Positions 40,457 through 49,007 are shown, counted from the stretch's first letter. The stretch is DNA of 64,000 bases from Actinomadura violacea (GCF_017573465.1 NZ_JAGEPF010000033.1:61904-125903); one strand, 5' to 3'. Notes: generated by a model from the sequence alone, not told the origin. Numbers and translations: made by a program.

Positions 40457-41686
40457 ATGAGACGCTCCTCCCTCCGCGCCGCGGCGGCGCGAGCCGTCGT
40501 GGTCGCCGCCGCCGGCGCGCTCGCCGCCGCCGCCCTGGCCGCCCCGGCGTCGGCCGACACCGTGCCCGGCTCCGTCCCGCCCGACCAGGACCCCTTCTAC
40601 AAGGCGCCCGCGAACATCGGCACCTACGCGCCGGGCGCGATCGTCGCCACCCGCGCGTTCACGCCCAAGGCCGGGAACGTGGCCGACACCGCGAACGCCT
40701 GGCAGGTCTCCTACCGCACCAACGACTCGCACGGGACGCCGGAACTCGCGGTCACCTCCGTCCTCGTGCCGAAGAAGGCGTGGACCGGGTCCGGCGCGCG
40801 GCCGGTCGTGTCGGTGCAGGCCGCCGAGGACTCCACCGGCTCGCAGTGCGCCCCGTCCTACGGCCTGGCCTCCGGCGACCTGTTCGCCTCCACCGCCGCG
40901 ATCTACGCCGGGCCGATGCTGAGCAAGGGCTGGGCCGTCGCCATGCCCGACTTCGAGGGACCGAAGTCGGTGTTCATGGCGGGCGTCCAGGCCGGGCACG
41001 CCGTCCTCGACGGGATCCGCGCCGTCCAGCGGTTCAAGGACTCCGGGATCGCCGCGCAGGCGCCGTGGGCGCTCGCGGGCTACTCCGGCGGCGCCCAGGC
41101 CACCGGCTGGGCCGCGGAGCTCCAGCCGTCCTACGCCCCCGACGTGAAGCTCGCCGGCGCGTCGATGGGCGGCATCCCCGCCGACCCGGAGGCCGTCGCG
41201 CGGTCGCTGGACGGCGGGGTCTTCTCCGGGTTCGAGGCCGCCGCCGCGGTCAGCCTCGGCACCGAGTACCCGGAGATGGACATCGACGCGCTGATGAACG
41301 ACAAGGGCAAGCAGGCGATGAAGGACGCCGCCGGGAAGTGCCTGACGAGCCTGCTCACCTCGTTCGCGTTCAAGAAGCTGTCCGACTACAGCACCGTCCC
41401 CGACCCGCTGGCGGTGCCGCGCGTCCGGGCCGTCCTGAAGGCCAACACGCTCGGCGCCGCCGCCCCGGCCACCCCCGTGTTCGACTACCACGCGAACACC
41501 GACGAGATCGTCCCCGCCGCGCAGGACGACGCGATGGTGAAGGCGTGGTGCTCGCGCGGCGCCACCGTCCACGTCGTGCGGGACGCGATCGGCGAGCACG
41601 CCCTGGAGATGGTCGTGCGGCAGAACGACTCGGTGAACTTCCTCGACGACCGGTTCGCCGGCAAGCCGCCCGTCAACGACTGCTGA
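40457..41686 (+). CDS. Secreted lipase (LIP/secretory lipase family)
   Basis: 409 aa from ATG 40457 with a GGGAG box 6-10 nt upstream. Sec signal at residues 1-~33 (RAAAARAVVVAAAGALAAAALAAPASA). Alpha/beta hydrolase with nucleophile Ser in ALAGYSGGAQAT, Asp in the VFDYHANTDEIVP loop and His in GEHALEMV; Cys pair CAPSYGL and GKCLTSLL. Acts extracellularly on lipid or tributyrin-like esters. Confidence 0.9.
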   Translation: MRRSSLRAAAARAVVVAAAGALAAAALAAPASADTVPGSVPPDQDPFYKAPANIGTYAPGAIVATRAFTPKAGNVADTANAWQVSYRTNDSHGTPELAVTSVLVPKKAWTGSGARPVVSVQAAEDSTGSQCAPSYGLASGDLFASTAAIYAGPMLSKGWAVAMPDFEGPKSVFMAGVQAGHAVLDGIRAVQRFKDSGIAAQAPWALAGYSGGAQATGWAAELQPSYAPDVKLAGASMGGIPADPEAVARSLDGGVFSGFEAAAAVSLGTEYPEMDIDALMNDKGKQAMKDAAGKCLTSLLTSFAFKKLSDYSTVPDPLAVPRVRAVLKANTLGAAAPATPVFDYHANTDEIVPAAQDDAMVKAWCSRGATVHVVRDAIGEHALEMVVRQNDSVNFLDDRFAGKPPVNDC

Positions 41687-41707
41687 CGCGGGCAGGCGGG
41701 CGGGCCC

Positions 41708-42082
41708 TCACCAGAGCAGGAGGGTCATCGCGGCCGCGACGGCGACGATCAGCACGCCGCCGGCGGCCAGCGGGCCCGCCGTCCGCCCGGCCGGGGACGG
41801 CCGCCGCCCTTGGATCGCGGCCGCCCCGGCCCGGTAGCGCACCGCGGCGTACGCCATGCCCGCCACACCCGTCACCACCAGCACGATCCCGGCGGCCACC
41901 GCCCGCGTGCCGCCGTCCTCGACGAGCTTGGCGACCGCGAGGCCGAGCACCATGACCCCGGCCGCCGTCCGCATCCAGGCGAGGTACGTGCGCTCGTTGG
42001 CCAGCAGATCACGGGCGAGCTCCGGGTCGTCCTTACCGGCAGGGGCCTTGCCGGCACCGTCCTGACTGGCGGGGTCCTGCAT
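41708..42082 (-). CDS. DUF202 membrane protein
   Basis: 124 aa from ATG 42082. DUF202 motif ARDLLANERTYLAWMRTAAG at residues ~20-40, followed by three membrane segments (GVMVLGLAVAKLVE; VAAGIVLVVTGVAGMAYAAV; LAAGGVLIVAVAAAMTLLLW). Function unknown. The N-terminal 20 residues are Asp/Lys/Pro-rich. Divergent from the sulfite-oxidase-like gene. Confidence 0.9.
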   Translation of the reverse strand: MQDPASQDGAGKAPAGKDDPELARDLLANERTYLAWMRTAAGVMVLGLAVAKLVEDGGTRAVAAGIVLVVTGVAGMAYAAVRYRAGAAAIQGRRPSPAGRTAGPLAAGGVLIVAVAAAMTLLLW

Positions 42083-42143
42083 GGCGGCCTCCAGGGCGGG
42101 GCGAGCGGGCTTCGACCCTCTCGTTCCCGGGTATCCGCACGTC

Positions 42144-43223
42144 ATGAGCCTGTGGGGGAAACGGGACGACATGGTCGTGCACGGGCGCGACCCGTTCAAC
42201 GCCGAACCCCCCCGCGCCGCGCTGGCCGGCCGCCGGACGACGCCGCCCGACGCCTTCTACAGCCGCAACCACGGGCCCGTCCCCGACCTCGACCCGGCCG
42301 CCTGGCGGCTGACCGTGGACGGCCTCGTCGACCGCCCGCTCGAACTGTCGCTGGCGGAACTGCGCGACCGGTTCGCCGAGCACGAGGTCGCGGCCACGCT
42401 GCAGTGCGCCGGGAACCGCCGCGCCGGGCTCGCCGCGGTCCGCGCCATCCCCGGCGAGGACCCGTGGGGGCCGGGCGCCACGTCCACCGCCCGCTGGACC
42501 GGGGTGCGCCTCGCCGACGTCCTCGCCGAGGCGAAGCTGCGCCCCGAGGCCGCGCACGTCGCGTTCACCGCGCCCGACGTGTCGCAGCTGGCCGATCCGC
42601 CGCAGCCCTACGGCGGCTCCATCGGCGTGGACAAGGCCGTCCGCCCCGAGGTGCTGCTCGCCTGGGCGATGGACGGGCGGCCCCTGCCGCGCGTGCACGG
42701 CGCGCCGCTGCGCGCGGTCGTCCCCGGCTGGATCGGCGCGCGCAGCGTCAAATGGCTGACCCGCGTCAGCGCGCGCGCCGAGCCGTCCGACAACTACTTC
42801 CAGGCGACCGCGTACCGGGTGCTGCCCGCCGACGCGGACCCGGCGGCGGGCGGCGGGATCTCGCTCGGCCCGATCACGGTGAACTGCGACATCCTGCGTC
42901 CGGACGACGGCGACCGCGTCCCGTCCGGCCCCACCGAGGTCACCGGCTACGCGCTGGCGGGCGGCGACCGCACCGCCGCGCGGGTCGACGTCTCCGCGGA
43001 CGGCGGCCGGTCCTGGACGCAGGCGGCCCTCGACGACGGCGACTCCCCGTGGACGTGGCGGCACTGGCGCACCACCCTCGACCTGCCCCGGGGCGACGTC
43101 GTGATCATGGCCCGGGCCTGGGACTCCGCGGGCGCCGTCCAGCCCGAATCGCCCGTCCACCTGTGGAATCCGAAGGGCTATGCGAACACGTCCTGGGCGC
43201 GTATTGGCCTGACCTGCACCTGA
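42144..43223 (+). CDS. Sulfite-oxidase-like molybdopterin enzyme
   Basis: 359 aa from ATG 42144. Oxidoreductase molybdopterin domain with the Mo-coordinating Cys88 in TLQCAGNRR, PWGPGATSTARWTGVRL, GGSIGVDKA, LRAVVPGWIGARSVKWL and SDNYFQ; C-terminal Mo-co dimerisation domain (EVTGYALAGGD... RVDVSADGGRSWTQA... WRTTLDLPRG). No Tat/Sec signal, so probably cytosolic, and no heme domain. Members oxidise sulfite or reduce other substrates. Confidence 0.93.
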   Translation: MSLWGKRDDMVVHGRDPFNAEPPRAALAGRRTTPPDAFYSRNHGPVPDLDPAAWRLTVDGLVDRPLELSLAELRDRFAEHEVAATLQCAGNRRAGLAAVRAIPGEDPWGPGATSTARWTGVRLADVLAEAKLRPEAAHVAFTAPDVSQLADPPQPYGGSIGVDKAVRPEVLLAWAMDGRPLPRVHGAPLRAVVPGWIGARSVKWLTRVSARAEPSDNYFQATAYRVLPADADPAAGGGISLGPITVNCDILRPDDGDRVPSGPTEVTGYALAGGDRTAARVDVSADGGRSWTQAALDDGDSPWTWRHWRTTLDLPRGDVVIMARAWDSAGAVQPESPVHLWNPKGYANTSWARIGLTCT

Positions 43224-43287
43224 GCGATTCCGGCCGCCTTTCAATAAGGTCGGAGATCCGTTCGCCCGCGCTCAGGAGGACATTTCC

Positions 43288-43830
43288 GTGAACAGTGTCC
43301 GGGATTCGATCGGCCGCGCGTTCGACGACGTATGGCGGCGTACCCGCGAGCGTCTCGACGGGCTCACCGACGCCGAGTACCTGTGGGAGCCCACGCCCGG
43401 CGGCTGGACGATCCGCCCCGACGCCGAAGGCCGCTGGCATATCGACGGAGAGGGCGGCGGCGGTCCTGCGCCCGACCCGGTCCCGATCGCGAACCTCGCG
43501 TGGCGTATCGGCCATATCGGCCTCACGTTCACCGACTTCGGGGACCGGCTTTTCCGCGGCCGCAACATCACGCTGGACGACGTCGAATTCGCCGGCACCG
43601 CCGCGGGTGCGATCGCGTTCCTTGAGACGGCCTTCCGCGTCCATTGGCGCGAGCCGTTCGCCGCGATGCCCGAGGAACGGCTGTGGGAACCGTCCGGTCC
43701 CGCCTTTTTCGGCTATGCCGAATATCCCGCGATCGACACGGCTCTGCACGTGCTCGACGAGTTCATCCACCACAGCGCCGAACTGGGTGTGCTCCGCGAC
43801 CTCTACCCGCATCGGCCTGCGGTGACCTGA
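43288..43830 (+). CDS. DinB-superfamily protein
   Basis: 180 aa from GTG 43288 with a AGGAGG box. Four-helix bundle: DVWRRTRERLDGLTDAEYLW, IANLAWRIGHIGLTFTDFGD, ETAFRVHWREPFAAMP, ALHVLDEFIHHSAELGVLRD. His in WRIGHIG and HHSAELG fit the metal/thiol-transferase site. Alternative in the set of mycothiol-dependent or bacillithiol-type enzymes. Substrate unknown. Confidence 0.85.
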   Translation: MNSVRDSIGRAFDDVWRRTRERLDGLTDAEYLWEPTPGGWTIRPDAEGRWHIDGEGGGGPAPDPVPIANLAWRIGHIGLTFTDFGDRLFRGRNITLDDVEFAGTAAGAIAFLETAFRVHWREPFAAMPEERLWEPSGPAFFGYAEYPAIDTALHVLDEFIHHSAELGVLRDLYPHRPAVT

Positions 43831-43991
43831 GCCGAGGCGCGCCGGGGAGCGGGGGCGGCAGGAACGAACGCCCTATTGACACGTGATCTCGTTTGTTCTT
43901 GGATCGCTCCCATACTCACGAGTAGCCGGATTTCGGTCCGGTCTCTCGGCCTGCCCCCCGCCGCGGTTCCACCCCCAGCGAGAGGATCTCC

Positions 43992-44801
43992 GTGTCGTCC
44001 ATGCTCAAGCGGCTGGCAGCGCTGTCCCTGTCGGCGGGCCTCGCCGGCACCGCCCTGTGCGCCGCGTCCGCCGCGTCCGCGCAGGCCGCCCCGAAGCCGC
44101 GCGCCCAGGCGGGCGCCCCCGCCGACGCGCCGCCCGCGGCGCTCGACCTGTCGGACTGCCCCGACGTCCTGCCGGTCGGCGCCGACCCGGCGGACTGGTA
44201 CTGCAACGTCCTGGTGACCAGCGGCGGCCGGATGAAGATCGGCAACATCGACCAGCAGATCACCGCCCCGATGACGATGACGATGCTGTTCGGCGTCGAC
44301 CCGAAGACCGGGGCCGAGCTGACCAGGTTCGTGAAGATGCGCAGCAAGGCGATGCCGGTGGCGGGCGGCGCCCTCGGCATCCCCGGCACCGAGAAGATCC
44401 CGCTGTTCGCGCTGAAGGTGAAGCCCCAGTACGGCGGCGCCATCGACATGGACATCGCCAACCGCAAGACGCGCATCGCCCTGAAGATCAAGCTGATCAA
44501 CCAGCTGCTCGGCGACAGGTGCTTCGTCGGGTCCGCCGCGGCGCCGATCGACCTCGACCTGGACCTGCCGGGCATCACGCCGGCGCCGGGGCCCGACGGC
44601 ACGTTCTGGATCAAGATCGACGCGGTCGACGACGCGTTCGCCGTGCCGAAGACGAACGGCTGCGGGTTCGCCGCGCCGATCGCGGACCTGCGCGGCGGCC
44701 TGCCGTCGGCGTCCGGAAAGAACAGCGCGCAGCTCACCTCGTACTTCGCCGGCAAGCAGTACTCGGAGATGTACCCGAAGATGGCCGTCCGCACGAAGTG
44801 A
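43992..44801 (+). CDS. Secreted protein, unknown function
   Basis: 269 aa. GTG 43992 follows GAGAGGA by 5 nt; ATG 44001 is an alternative. Sec signal: LKRLAALSLSAGLAGTALCA ending ASAQA (~33). Mature part with paired Cys (SDCPDV / WYCNVLV; DRCFVG / NGCGFAA), all-beta, with repeated IDMDIANRK and IDLDLDLPG. Typical of small secreted actinomycete proteins with two disulfides. No family recognised. Confidence 0.8.
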   Translation: MSSMLKRLAALSLSAGLAGTALCAASAASAQAAPKPRAQAGAPADAPPAALDLSDCPDVLPVGADPADWYCNVLVTSGGRMKIGNIDQQITAPMTMTMLFGVDPKTGAELTRFVKMRSKAMPVAGGALGIPGTEKIPLFALKVKPQYGGAIDMDIANRKTRIALKIKLINQLLGDRCFVGSAAAPIDLDLDLPGITPAPGPDGTFWIKIDAVDDAFAVPKTNGCGFAAPIADLRGGLPSASGKNSAQLTSYFAGKQYSEMYPKMAVRTK

Positions 44802-44845
44802 CGTCCGGCCGGTGTAGATTGCGGGCGTCGATCGATCACGGACAC

Positions 44846-44917
44846 GAGGAGTGAGGCCTGTGCCTGCGACCCGCTGACGGGCCGCTGCGCACCACCGGGC
44901 GGGACGGAGCGTCCCGC
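44846..44917 (+). promoter_or_regulatory. Possible leader peptide (MPATR) and hairpin upstream of the GNAT gene
   Basis: GAGGAGTGAGG (44846-44856) is followed by GTG-CCT-GCG-ACC-CGC-TGA (44860-44877), a 5-codon ORF, then by a hairpin GCGGGACG-GAG-CGTCCCGC (44899-44917), 73 nt before the GNAT start. The arrangement resembles a short-ORF attenuator. Coding of the peptide is inference. Confidence 0.4.
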
Positions 44918-44989
44918 GGTCCGGTGCCGGTTCCGGAGCGGCCCGAACACGCCGTTCCCGTCCACCCTGGCACTAGGGGTCTTCTCACC

Positions 44990-45736
44990 ATGTTCGAATC
45001 CGACGTGCACGCGTACCTGCGTGCAGCCGCGGGCGGCGACGCCGTCCGCGTCCCGCCGTTCCTGGCCCGTTTCGACGAGCACAGCGACGGCCTGTTCTTC
45101 AACTACGCCATCCCGGACGACGGCGCGCGGCCCGCTCCGCGCGACGTCCGCGAGCTGGCCGACGCGTTCACGGAGCGGGGCCGGACGCCGCGCCTGGAGT
45201 ACCTGCCCGCCGCGGCGCCCGGCGTCGAGGCGGCGCTGCTCGCCGGCGGGTTCGCGGCGGAGCGCCGGCTGCCGATCCTGACCTGCGCCTCCGCGCCGCC
45301 GATGCCCGCCGTCGACGGCCCGGTCGAGATCGTCCGGGCGGTGGACGACGCGCTGCTGTGGCAGGTCGCGCGGGTGCAGGGCGAGGCGTACGGCATGCCG
45401 GACGCCACGGCGCACGACGTGGCGCGGCTGCGCCGGGTCTCCGCGCGGGGCGGCATCGTCGCGCTGGCCGTGGACGCGGCGACCGGCGAGGCCGCCGGCG
45501 CGGGCCAGTTCGGGCCGCCGCACGAGGGCGTCAGCGAGCTCGCCGGCGTCGGCGTACGCGCGGCCCACCGGCGGCGCGGGATCGCGGCGGCGCTGACGGC
45601 GTGGCTCACCCGCGAGGGCCGGGACGCCGGGATCACCACGCCGTTCCTGATGCCCGAGGACGACGGCGCGGAGCGCATCTACCGGCGCGCGGGCTACGAG
45701 CGCGCGGCGGAGATCCTGCACATCTCGCGGCGGTAA
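44990..45736 (+). CDS. GNAT N-acetyltransferase
   Basis: 248 aa from ATG 44990. The conserved acetyl-CoA loop is in VGVRAAHRRRGIAAAL (R-x-x-G-x-A), followed by LTREGRDAGITTPFLMPEDD and IYRRAGYERAAEIL. The N-terminal ~130 residues hold a second, degenerate GNAT-like half. Acceptor unknown. A short upstream ORF and hairpin may govern it; a strong terminator follows at 45746. Confidence 0.9.
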   Translation: MFESDVHAYLRAAAGGDAVRVPPFLARFDEHSDGLFFNYAIPDDGARPAPRDVRELADAFTERGRTPRLEYLPAAAPGVEAALLAGGFAAERRLPILTCASAPPMPAVDGPVEIVRAVDDALLWQVARVQGEAYGMPDATAHDVARLRRVSARGGIVALAVDAATGEAAGAGQFGPPHEGVSELAGVGVRAAHRRRGIAAALTAWLTREGRDAGITTPFLMPEDDGAERIYRRAGYERAAEILHISRR

Positions 45737-45745
45737 GCAGGCGGG

Positions 45746-45774
45746 GCGGGGCCCGGGCTCGTCCCGGGCCCCGC
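45746..45774. terminator. Bidirectional terminator
   Basis: Perfect 12-bp stem (45746-45757 and 45763-45774, GCGGGGCCCGGG) with a 5-nt loop, between convergent GNAT and methyltransferase genes; the stop of the latter is at its edge. Confidence 0.8.
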
Positions 45775-46533
45775 TCAGGCGGGCTTGCGGGCCTCGAAGA
45801 GGGAGCGGGACGAGTGCGCGACGAACGATCCGTCGCGCCGGATCAGCTCGTCCATGGCGCGGAGCCGTTCGCGGTAGCGGTCGACGGTGAAGCCGGGAAC
45901 GATCCAGATCACCTTGCGCAGGAAGTAGACGACCGCGCCGATGTCGAAGAACTCGACGCGGAGCCGCTCGGTACGCAGGTCGGCGATGTCGAGGCCGGCG
46001 GCGCGGGCGTCCGCGCTCTCGGCGGCCGGGTCGCGCTCGGCGCGCGCCTCGGGCTGCGGGCCGAGGAAGTGCTCGGTGACCTCGAAGACGCTGGCCGGGC
46101 CGACGTGCTGGGCGAGGTACGTGCCGCCGGGCGCGAGGACGCGAGCGGTCTCCGCCCACCGCACGACGGCCGGATGGCGGCTGGTGACCAGGTCGAACGC
46201 GCCGTCGGCGAACGGCAGCGGCTCGCCGTCGGGGTGGACGACGACCGCGGCGCCGCGCGGGTGCAGCAGCCGGGTCGCCTTGGCGGCGTTCGGCGGCCAC
46301 GACTCCGTCGCGACCATCGTCGGCGGGAACGCCGCGGCCTCGGCGAGCACCTCGCCGCCGCCGGTCTGCAGGTCGAGCGCGGCGGTGGCCCGTCCGAGCC
46401 GCTCGCTCATCAGCCGCTGGTAGCCCCACGACGGGCGCTGCTCGGTCGCCCGGCCCTCCAGCCAGGAGAAGTCCCAGCCGTCGACGGAGAGGGAGGCGGC
46501 CTCGTCCACCAGGTCATCGAACGTGCGGTCCAT
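45775..46533 (-). CDS. Class I SAM-dependent methyltransferase
   Basis: 252 aa. Rossmann MTase with motif I ALDLQTGGGEVLAEAA, acidic post-II (PNAAKATRLLHP), motif IV FDLVTSRHPAVVRWAE, then RVLAPGGTYLAQHVGP. Motif I carries Q-T-G-G-G instead of GxGxG. Likely a small-molecule O/N-methyltransferase. ATG 46533. Divergent from the second isochorismatase-like gene at 46664. Confidence 0.9.
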   Translation of the reverse strand: MDRTFDDLVDEAASLSVDGWDFSWLEGRATEQRPSWGYQRLMSERLGRATAALDLQTGGGEVLAEAAAFPPTMVATESWPPNAAKATRLLHPRGAAVVVHPDGEPLPFADGAFDLVTSRHPAVVRWAETARVLAPGGTYLAQHVGPASVFEVTEHFLGPQPEARAERDPAAESADARAAGLDIADLRTERLRVEFFDIGAVVYFLRKVIWIVPGFTVDRYRERLRAMDELIRRDGSFVAHSSRSLFEARKPA

Positions 46534-46663
46534 GAGCCCATGCTCGCAGCCGGGTCAACCGGTTTCCGCCCGGCCACGGCCCCCACCGCACGCTGCGCCG
46601 ACAACCCGGGGTTGTCGAACCGGCCGGACGGGTGTTGGACGCGGCGCCGCGGCCCGCGGTGGG

Positions 46664-47245
46664 ATGATCGCCGTGAACGCGAACATGCAGGCCCTCCTGG
46701 TGATGGACGTCCAGCGCATCGTGGCGGCGCAGCTCGGGGACCGGGCGGACCGGTACCTCGCGCGGCTGGCGGAGACGGTGGCGGCGGCCCGCGCGGCGGG
46801 CGTCCCGGTGATCCACGTCCGGGTCGTGCACCGCGACGGGCACCCGGAGATCGGGCCGCTGAACAAGCCGTTCCGAGGGCTGACCGGCACCGACGTCCTC
46901 ACCGAGTCGCATCCGGAGAGCGGGATCCATCCGGCGGTCGCGCCGCTGCCCGGCGAGCCCGTCCTCGACAAGCGCTTCTTCAGCGCGTTCGCCGGCACGG
47001 ATCTGGATGCGCTGCTGAAGGCGCGCGGCGCTGGGACGCTCGTACTGACCGGCCTGGCGACGAGCGGCGTCGTGATCAGCACCCTCCGGGACGCGACGGA
47101 GCGGCAGTACGCGCAGATCGTCCTGTCGGACGGGTGCGACGACGCCGACGAGGAGATGCACCGGTTCCTGGTGGAGCGGTTCTTCCCGCGCGAGGCCGAA
47201 ATCATGACGAGCGCGGAATGGGTCGCCGGCCTCCCCGCTCAGTGA
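46664..47245 (+). CDS. Second isochorismatase-like protein without nucleophilic Cys
   Basis: 193 aa from ATG 46664; starts at 46673 (GTG) or 46685 (ATG) also fit. Asp15 in LLVMDVQRIV and Lys103 in VLDKRFFSAF are kept; the Cys position of TDVCVE is Val136 in GLATSGVVISTLRDA. The SGVV form is common in a sub-branch of the superfamily. Hydrolytic mechanism with the ordinary thioester would not work; role unknown. Ends 13 nt before the convergent small membrane protein. Confidence 0.85.
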   Translation: MIAVNANMQALLVMDVQRIVAAQLGDRADRYLARLAETVAAARAAGVPVIHVRVVHRDGHPEIGPLNKPFRGLTGTDVLTESHPESGIHPAVAPLPGEPVLDKRFFSAFAGTDLDALLKARGAGTLVLTGLATSGVVISTLRDATERQYAQIVLSDGCDDADEEMHRFLVERFFPREAEIMTSAEWVAGLPAQ

Positions 47246-47258
47246 CCTATGACGCCGC

Positions 47259-47456
47259 TCAGTGACCCATGACCAGGAAGACGATGCCGGCGACGACGTG
47301 CGCGGCGACGGTCACCACGAGCATGACCATGAAGAGGTACTTGGCGGTCGGGTGGTCGAACTGCGAGCCCTTCCGGGCGGTCTGCGCGGAGCGGTCCTGA
47401 GCCTGCTGCTCCAGTTCGTCCAGGGACGGCAGGAAGGACGGACGTCGGAGCGCCAT
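47259..47456 (-). CDS. Small membrane protein, twin 2
   Basis: 65 aa from ATG 47456. N-terminal Arg/Gln-rich soluble helix (SLDELEQQAQDRSAQTARKG), then the shared motif QFDHPTAKYLF and a single membrane helix MVMLVVTVAAHVVAGIVFLV ending MGH. Its C-terminal half is a paralogue of the next protein (59 aa). They form a two-gene unit with the other copy upstream, divergent from the OhrR-like regulator. No known family. Confidence 0.7.
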   Translation of the reverse strand: MALRRPSFLPSLDELEQQAQDRSAQTARKGSQFDHPTAKYLFMVMLVVTVAAHVVAGIVFLVMGH

Positions 47457-47467
47457 GCGTTCCCCTC

Positions 47468-47647
47468 TCAGCCCATGACGGCGAACAGGACGCCGCCGAT
47501 GACGTGGGCGGCCACGGTGACGGCGAGCAGCCCGACGAACAGGTACTTGGCGGTGGGGTGGTCGAACTGGCCGCCGCCGCGGGGGCGGGGGCCGAGCTCG
47601 GCCTGGCGGCGGGCGATGCGCTCTTCCAGGGGGGCCCTGCGGAACAT
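47468..47647 (-). CDS. Small membrane protein, twin 1
   Basis: 59 aa from ATG 47647 with GGAGG upstream (47651-47655). MFRRAPLEERIARRQAELG, then QFDHPTAKYLF and VGLLAVTVAAHVIGGVLFAV, ending MG. Paralogous to the 65-aa neighbour. Divergent promoter region with the MarR gene holds TGTACA at 47677-47682. Confidence 0.7.
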   Translation of the reverse strand: MFRRAPLEERIARRQAELGPRPRGGGQFDHPTAKYLFVGLLAVTVAAHVIGGVLFAVMG

Positions 47648-47735
47648 GCGTCCTCCGTTGCCTCGCCAACCGTTGGTGTACAAAACGTTGCGGTAGTAAC
47701 CTTTATAGCCGAAGCCCCCGGCGAGTGGAGGAACC

Positions 47736-48197
47736 GTGGCACGTGATCTGGGCGACGCCCCCGACCCGCTGGCGCTGGAGAACCAGGTCTGCTTCGCGCT
47801 GGTGGTGGCGTCGCGCAGCGTGCTCGCGCTCTACCGCCCGATCCTGGAGCCGATGGGGCTGACGCATCCGCAGTACCTGGTCATGCTGGCGCTCTGGGAG
47901 CACGAGCAGCTGTCGGTCAAGGAGCTGAGCCGGCTGCTCCAGCTCGACCCGGGCACGCTGTCGCCGCTGCTCAAGCGGCTGGAGTCCGCCGACCTGATCC
48001 GCCGCCGGCGCGACGGCAGGGACGAGCGGCTGCTCGCCGTCACCGTCACCGAAGCGGGCCGCGCCCTGCGCGAGCAGGCGGAGAAGATCCCGGCCACGAT
48101 CATGGACCGGCTCGGCATGGGCCTGGACGAGCTGAAGGACCTGCACGGCACCCTCACCCGCGTCATCGCCGTCGCCACCGCCGCGGGAGCGGCCTAA
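47736..48197 (+). CDS. OhrR-like MarR regulator
   Basis: 153 aa. Cys19 in ENQVCFALVVASRSV matches the peroxidatic Cys of the OhrR branch (LDNQLCF-type). HTH: LSVKELSRLLQLDPGTLSPL and RRRRDGRDERLLAVTVTEAG. Regulates organic-peroxide defence in OhrR systems; here no ohr gene is adjacent, and the divergent genes are the twin membrane proteins. Convergent overlap with the HxlR gene of 4 nt. Confidence 0.92.
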   Translation: MARDLGDAPDPLALENQVCFALVVASRSVLALYRPILEPMGLTHPQYLVMLALWEHEQLSVKELSRLLQLDPGTLSPLLKRLESADLIRRRRDGRDERLLAVTVTEAGRALREQAEKIPATIMDRLGMGLDELKDLHGTLTRVIAVATAAGAA

Positions 48198-48556
48198 GGC
48201 GTCGCGGCGCCCCAGTCCCACAGGGCCTGCAGCACCGGGCCGAGGCGCCGCCCCCGCTCGGTGAGGCTGTAGCGGGTGCGCGGCGGCACGCCCGGCTCCC
48301 GGTGCCGGACGAGGACGCCGGCGCCGACGAGATGGGCGAGCCGGTCGGCGAGCACTTTGTCCGACAGTGCGGGCAGCGCCGTCCGCAGCTCGGTGAACGA
48401 GCGGTCGCCGCGCAGCAGCTCGCGGACCACCAGCGTCGTCCACCGCCCGCGCAGCGCGTCGAGAGCGATCTCCACCGGGCAGGACGGGCTCGGCGCGGCG
48501 GCGTCCGCGCGCGGATCGTCGGGCAGTCCCGGGCGACTGACCGTTTGGTGAGCCAT
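48194..48556 (-). CDS. HxlR-family transcriptional regulator
   Basis: 120 aa from ATG 48556 with AGGAGG at 6-11 nt. HTH of the HxlR type: SPSCPVEIALDALRGRWTTL, VVRELLRGDRSFTELRTALP and KVLADRLAHLVGAGVLVRHR. Conserved Cys in SCPVE may be a redox sensor as in YodB/HypR. Divergent from the SnoaL-like gene at 48614, which it may control. Confidence 0.92.
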   Translation of the reverse strand: MAHQTVSRPGLPDDPRADAAAPSPSCPVEIALDALRGRWTTLVVRELLRGDRSFTELRTALPALSDKVLADRLAHLVGAGVLVRHREPGVPPRTRYSLTERGRRLGPVLQALWDWGAATP

Positions 48557-48613
48557 GAACGGGCCTCCTAGCGTTGCCGCGTCTCGACGATCTTGTCTAC
48601 CGGAAGGACCACC

Positions 48614-49000
48614 ATGCGGCGGCCGGCGATGCGTCCCGAGGACGTCCCCCACGTGTTCGAGGAGCGGTTCAACAGCGGCGACACCGCGGCGGTGGCGGAG
48701 CTGTACGAGGACGGCGCGGTGTTCGTGCCCGAGCCCGGCGCAGCCCTGCGCGGCGCGGAGGCCCGCGCGGCGAACGAGCGGTTCGTCGCTCTCGGCGTGC
48801 CGATCAAGGTCGCCCCGCGGCACGTCCACGCGGCGGGCGACGTCGCGCTGCTGATCGTCGACTGGGTGATCGACGGCACCGGCCGCGACGGCGCGCCCGT
48901 GCACATCGAGGGCACCGCGACGGACGTGGCGCGGCGCGGCGCGGACGGGTGCTGGCGGTACGTGGTCGACAACCCGTTCGGGTGCGCCGTGCTGGGATGA
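48614..49000 (+). CDS. SnoaL-like / DUF4440 ketosteroid-isomerase-fold protein
   Basis: 128 aa from ATG 48614 with GGAAGGA upstream. NTF2-like fold: VPHVFEERFNSGDTAAVAEL, YEDGAVFVPEPGAALRG, HVHAAGDVALLIVDWVIDGT, WRYVVDNPFGC. Likely small-molecule isomerase or scaffold. Stop is 7 nt before the BTAD regulator ATG at 49008. Confidence 0.85.
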   Translation: MRRPAMRPEDVPHVFEERFNSGDTAAVAELYEDGAVFVPEPGAALRGAEARAANERFVALGVPIKVAPRHVHAAGDVALLIVDWVIDGTGRDGAPVHIEGTATDVARRGADGCWRYVVDNPFGCAVLG

Positions 49001-49007
49001 TTCGGGC

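Noticed and set aside
43916..46429. 837-aa minus-strand frame
   Set aside because: Shadow of the secreted protein and GNAT genes on the plus strand; no motif and composition typical of a non-coding frame.
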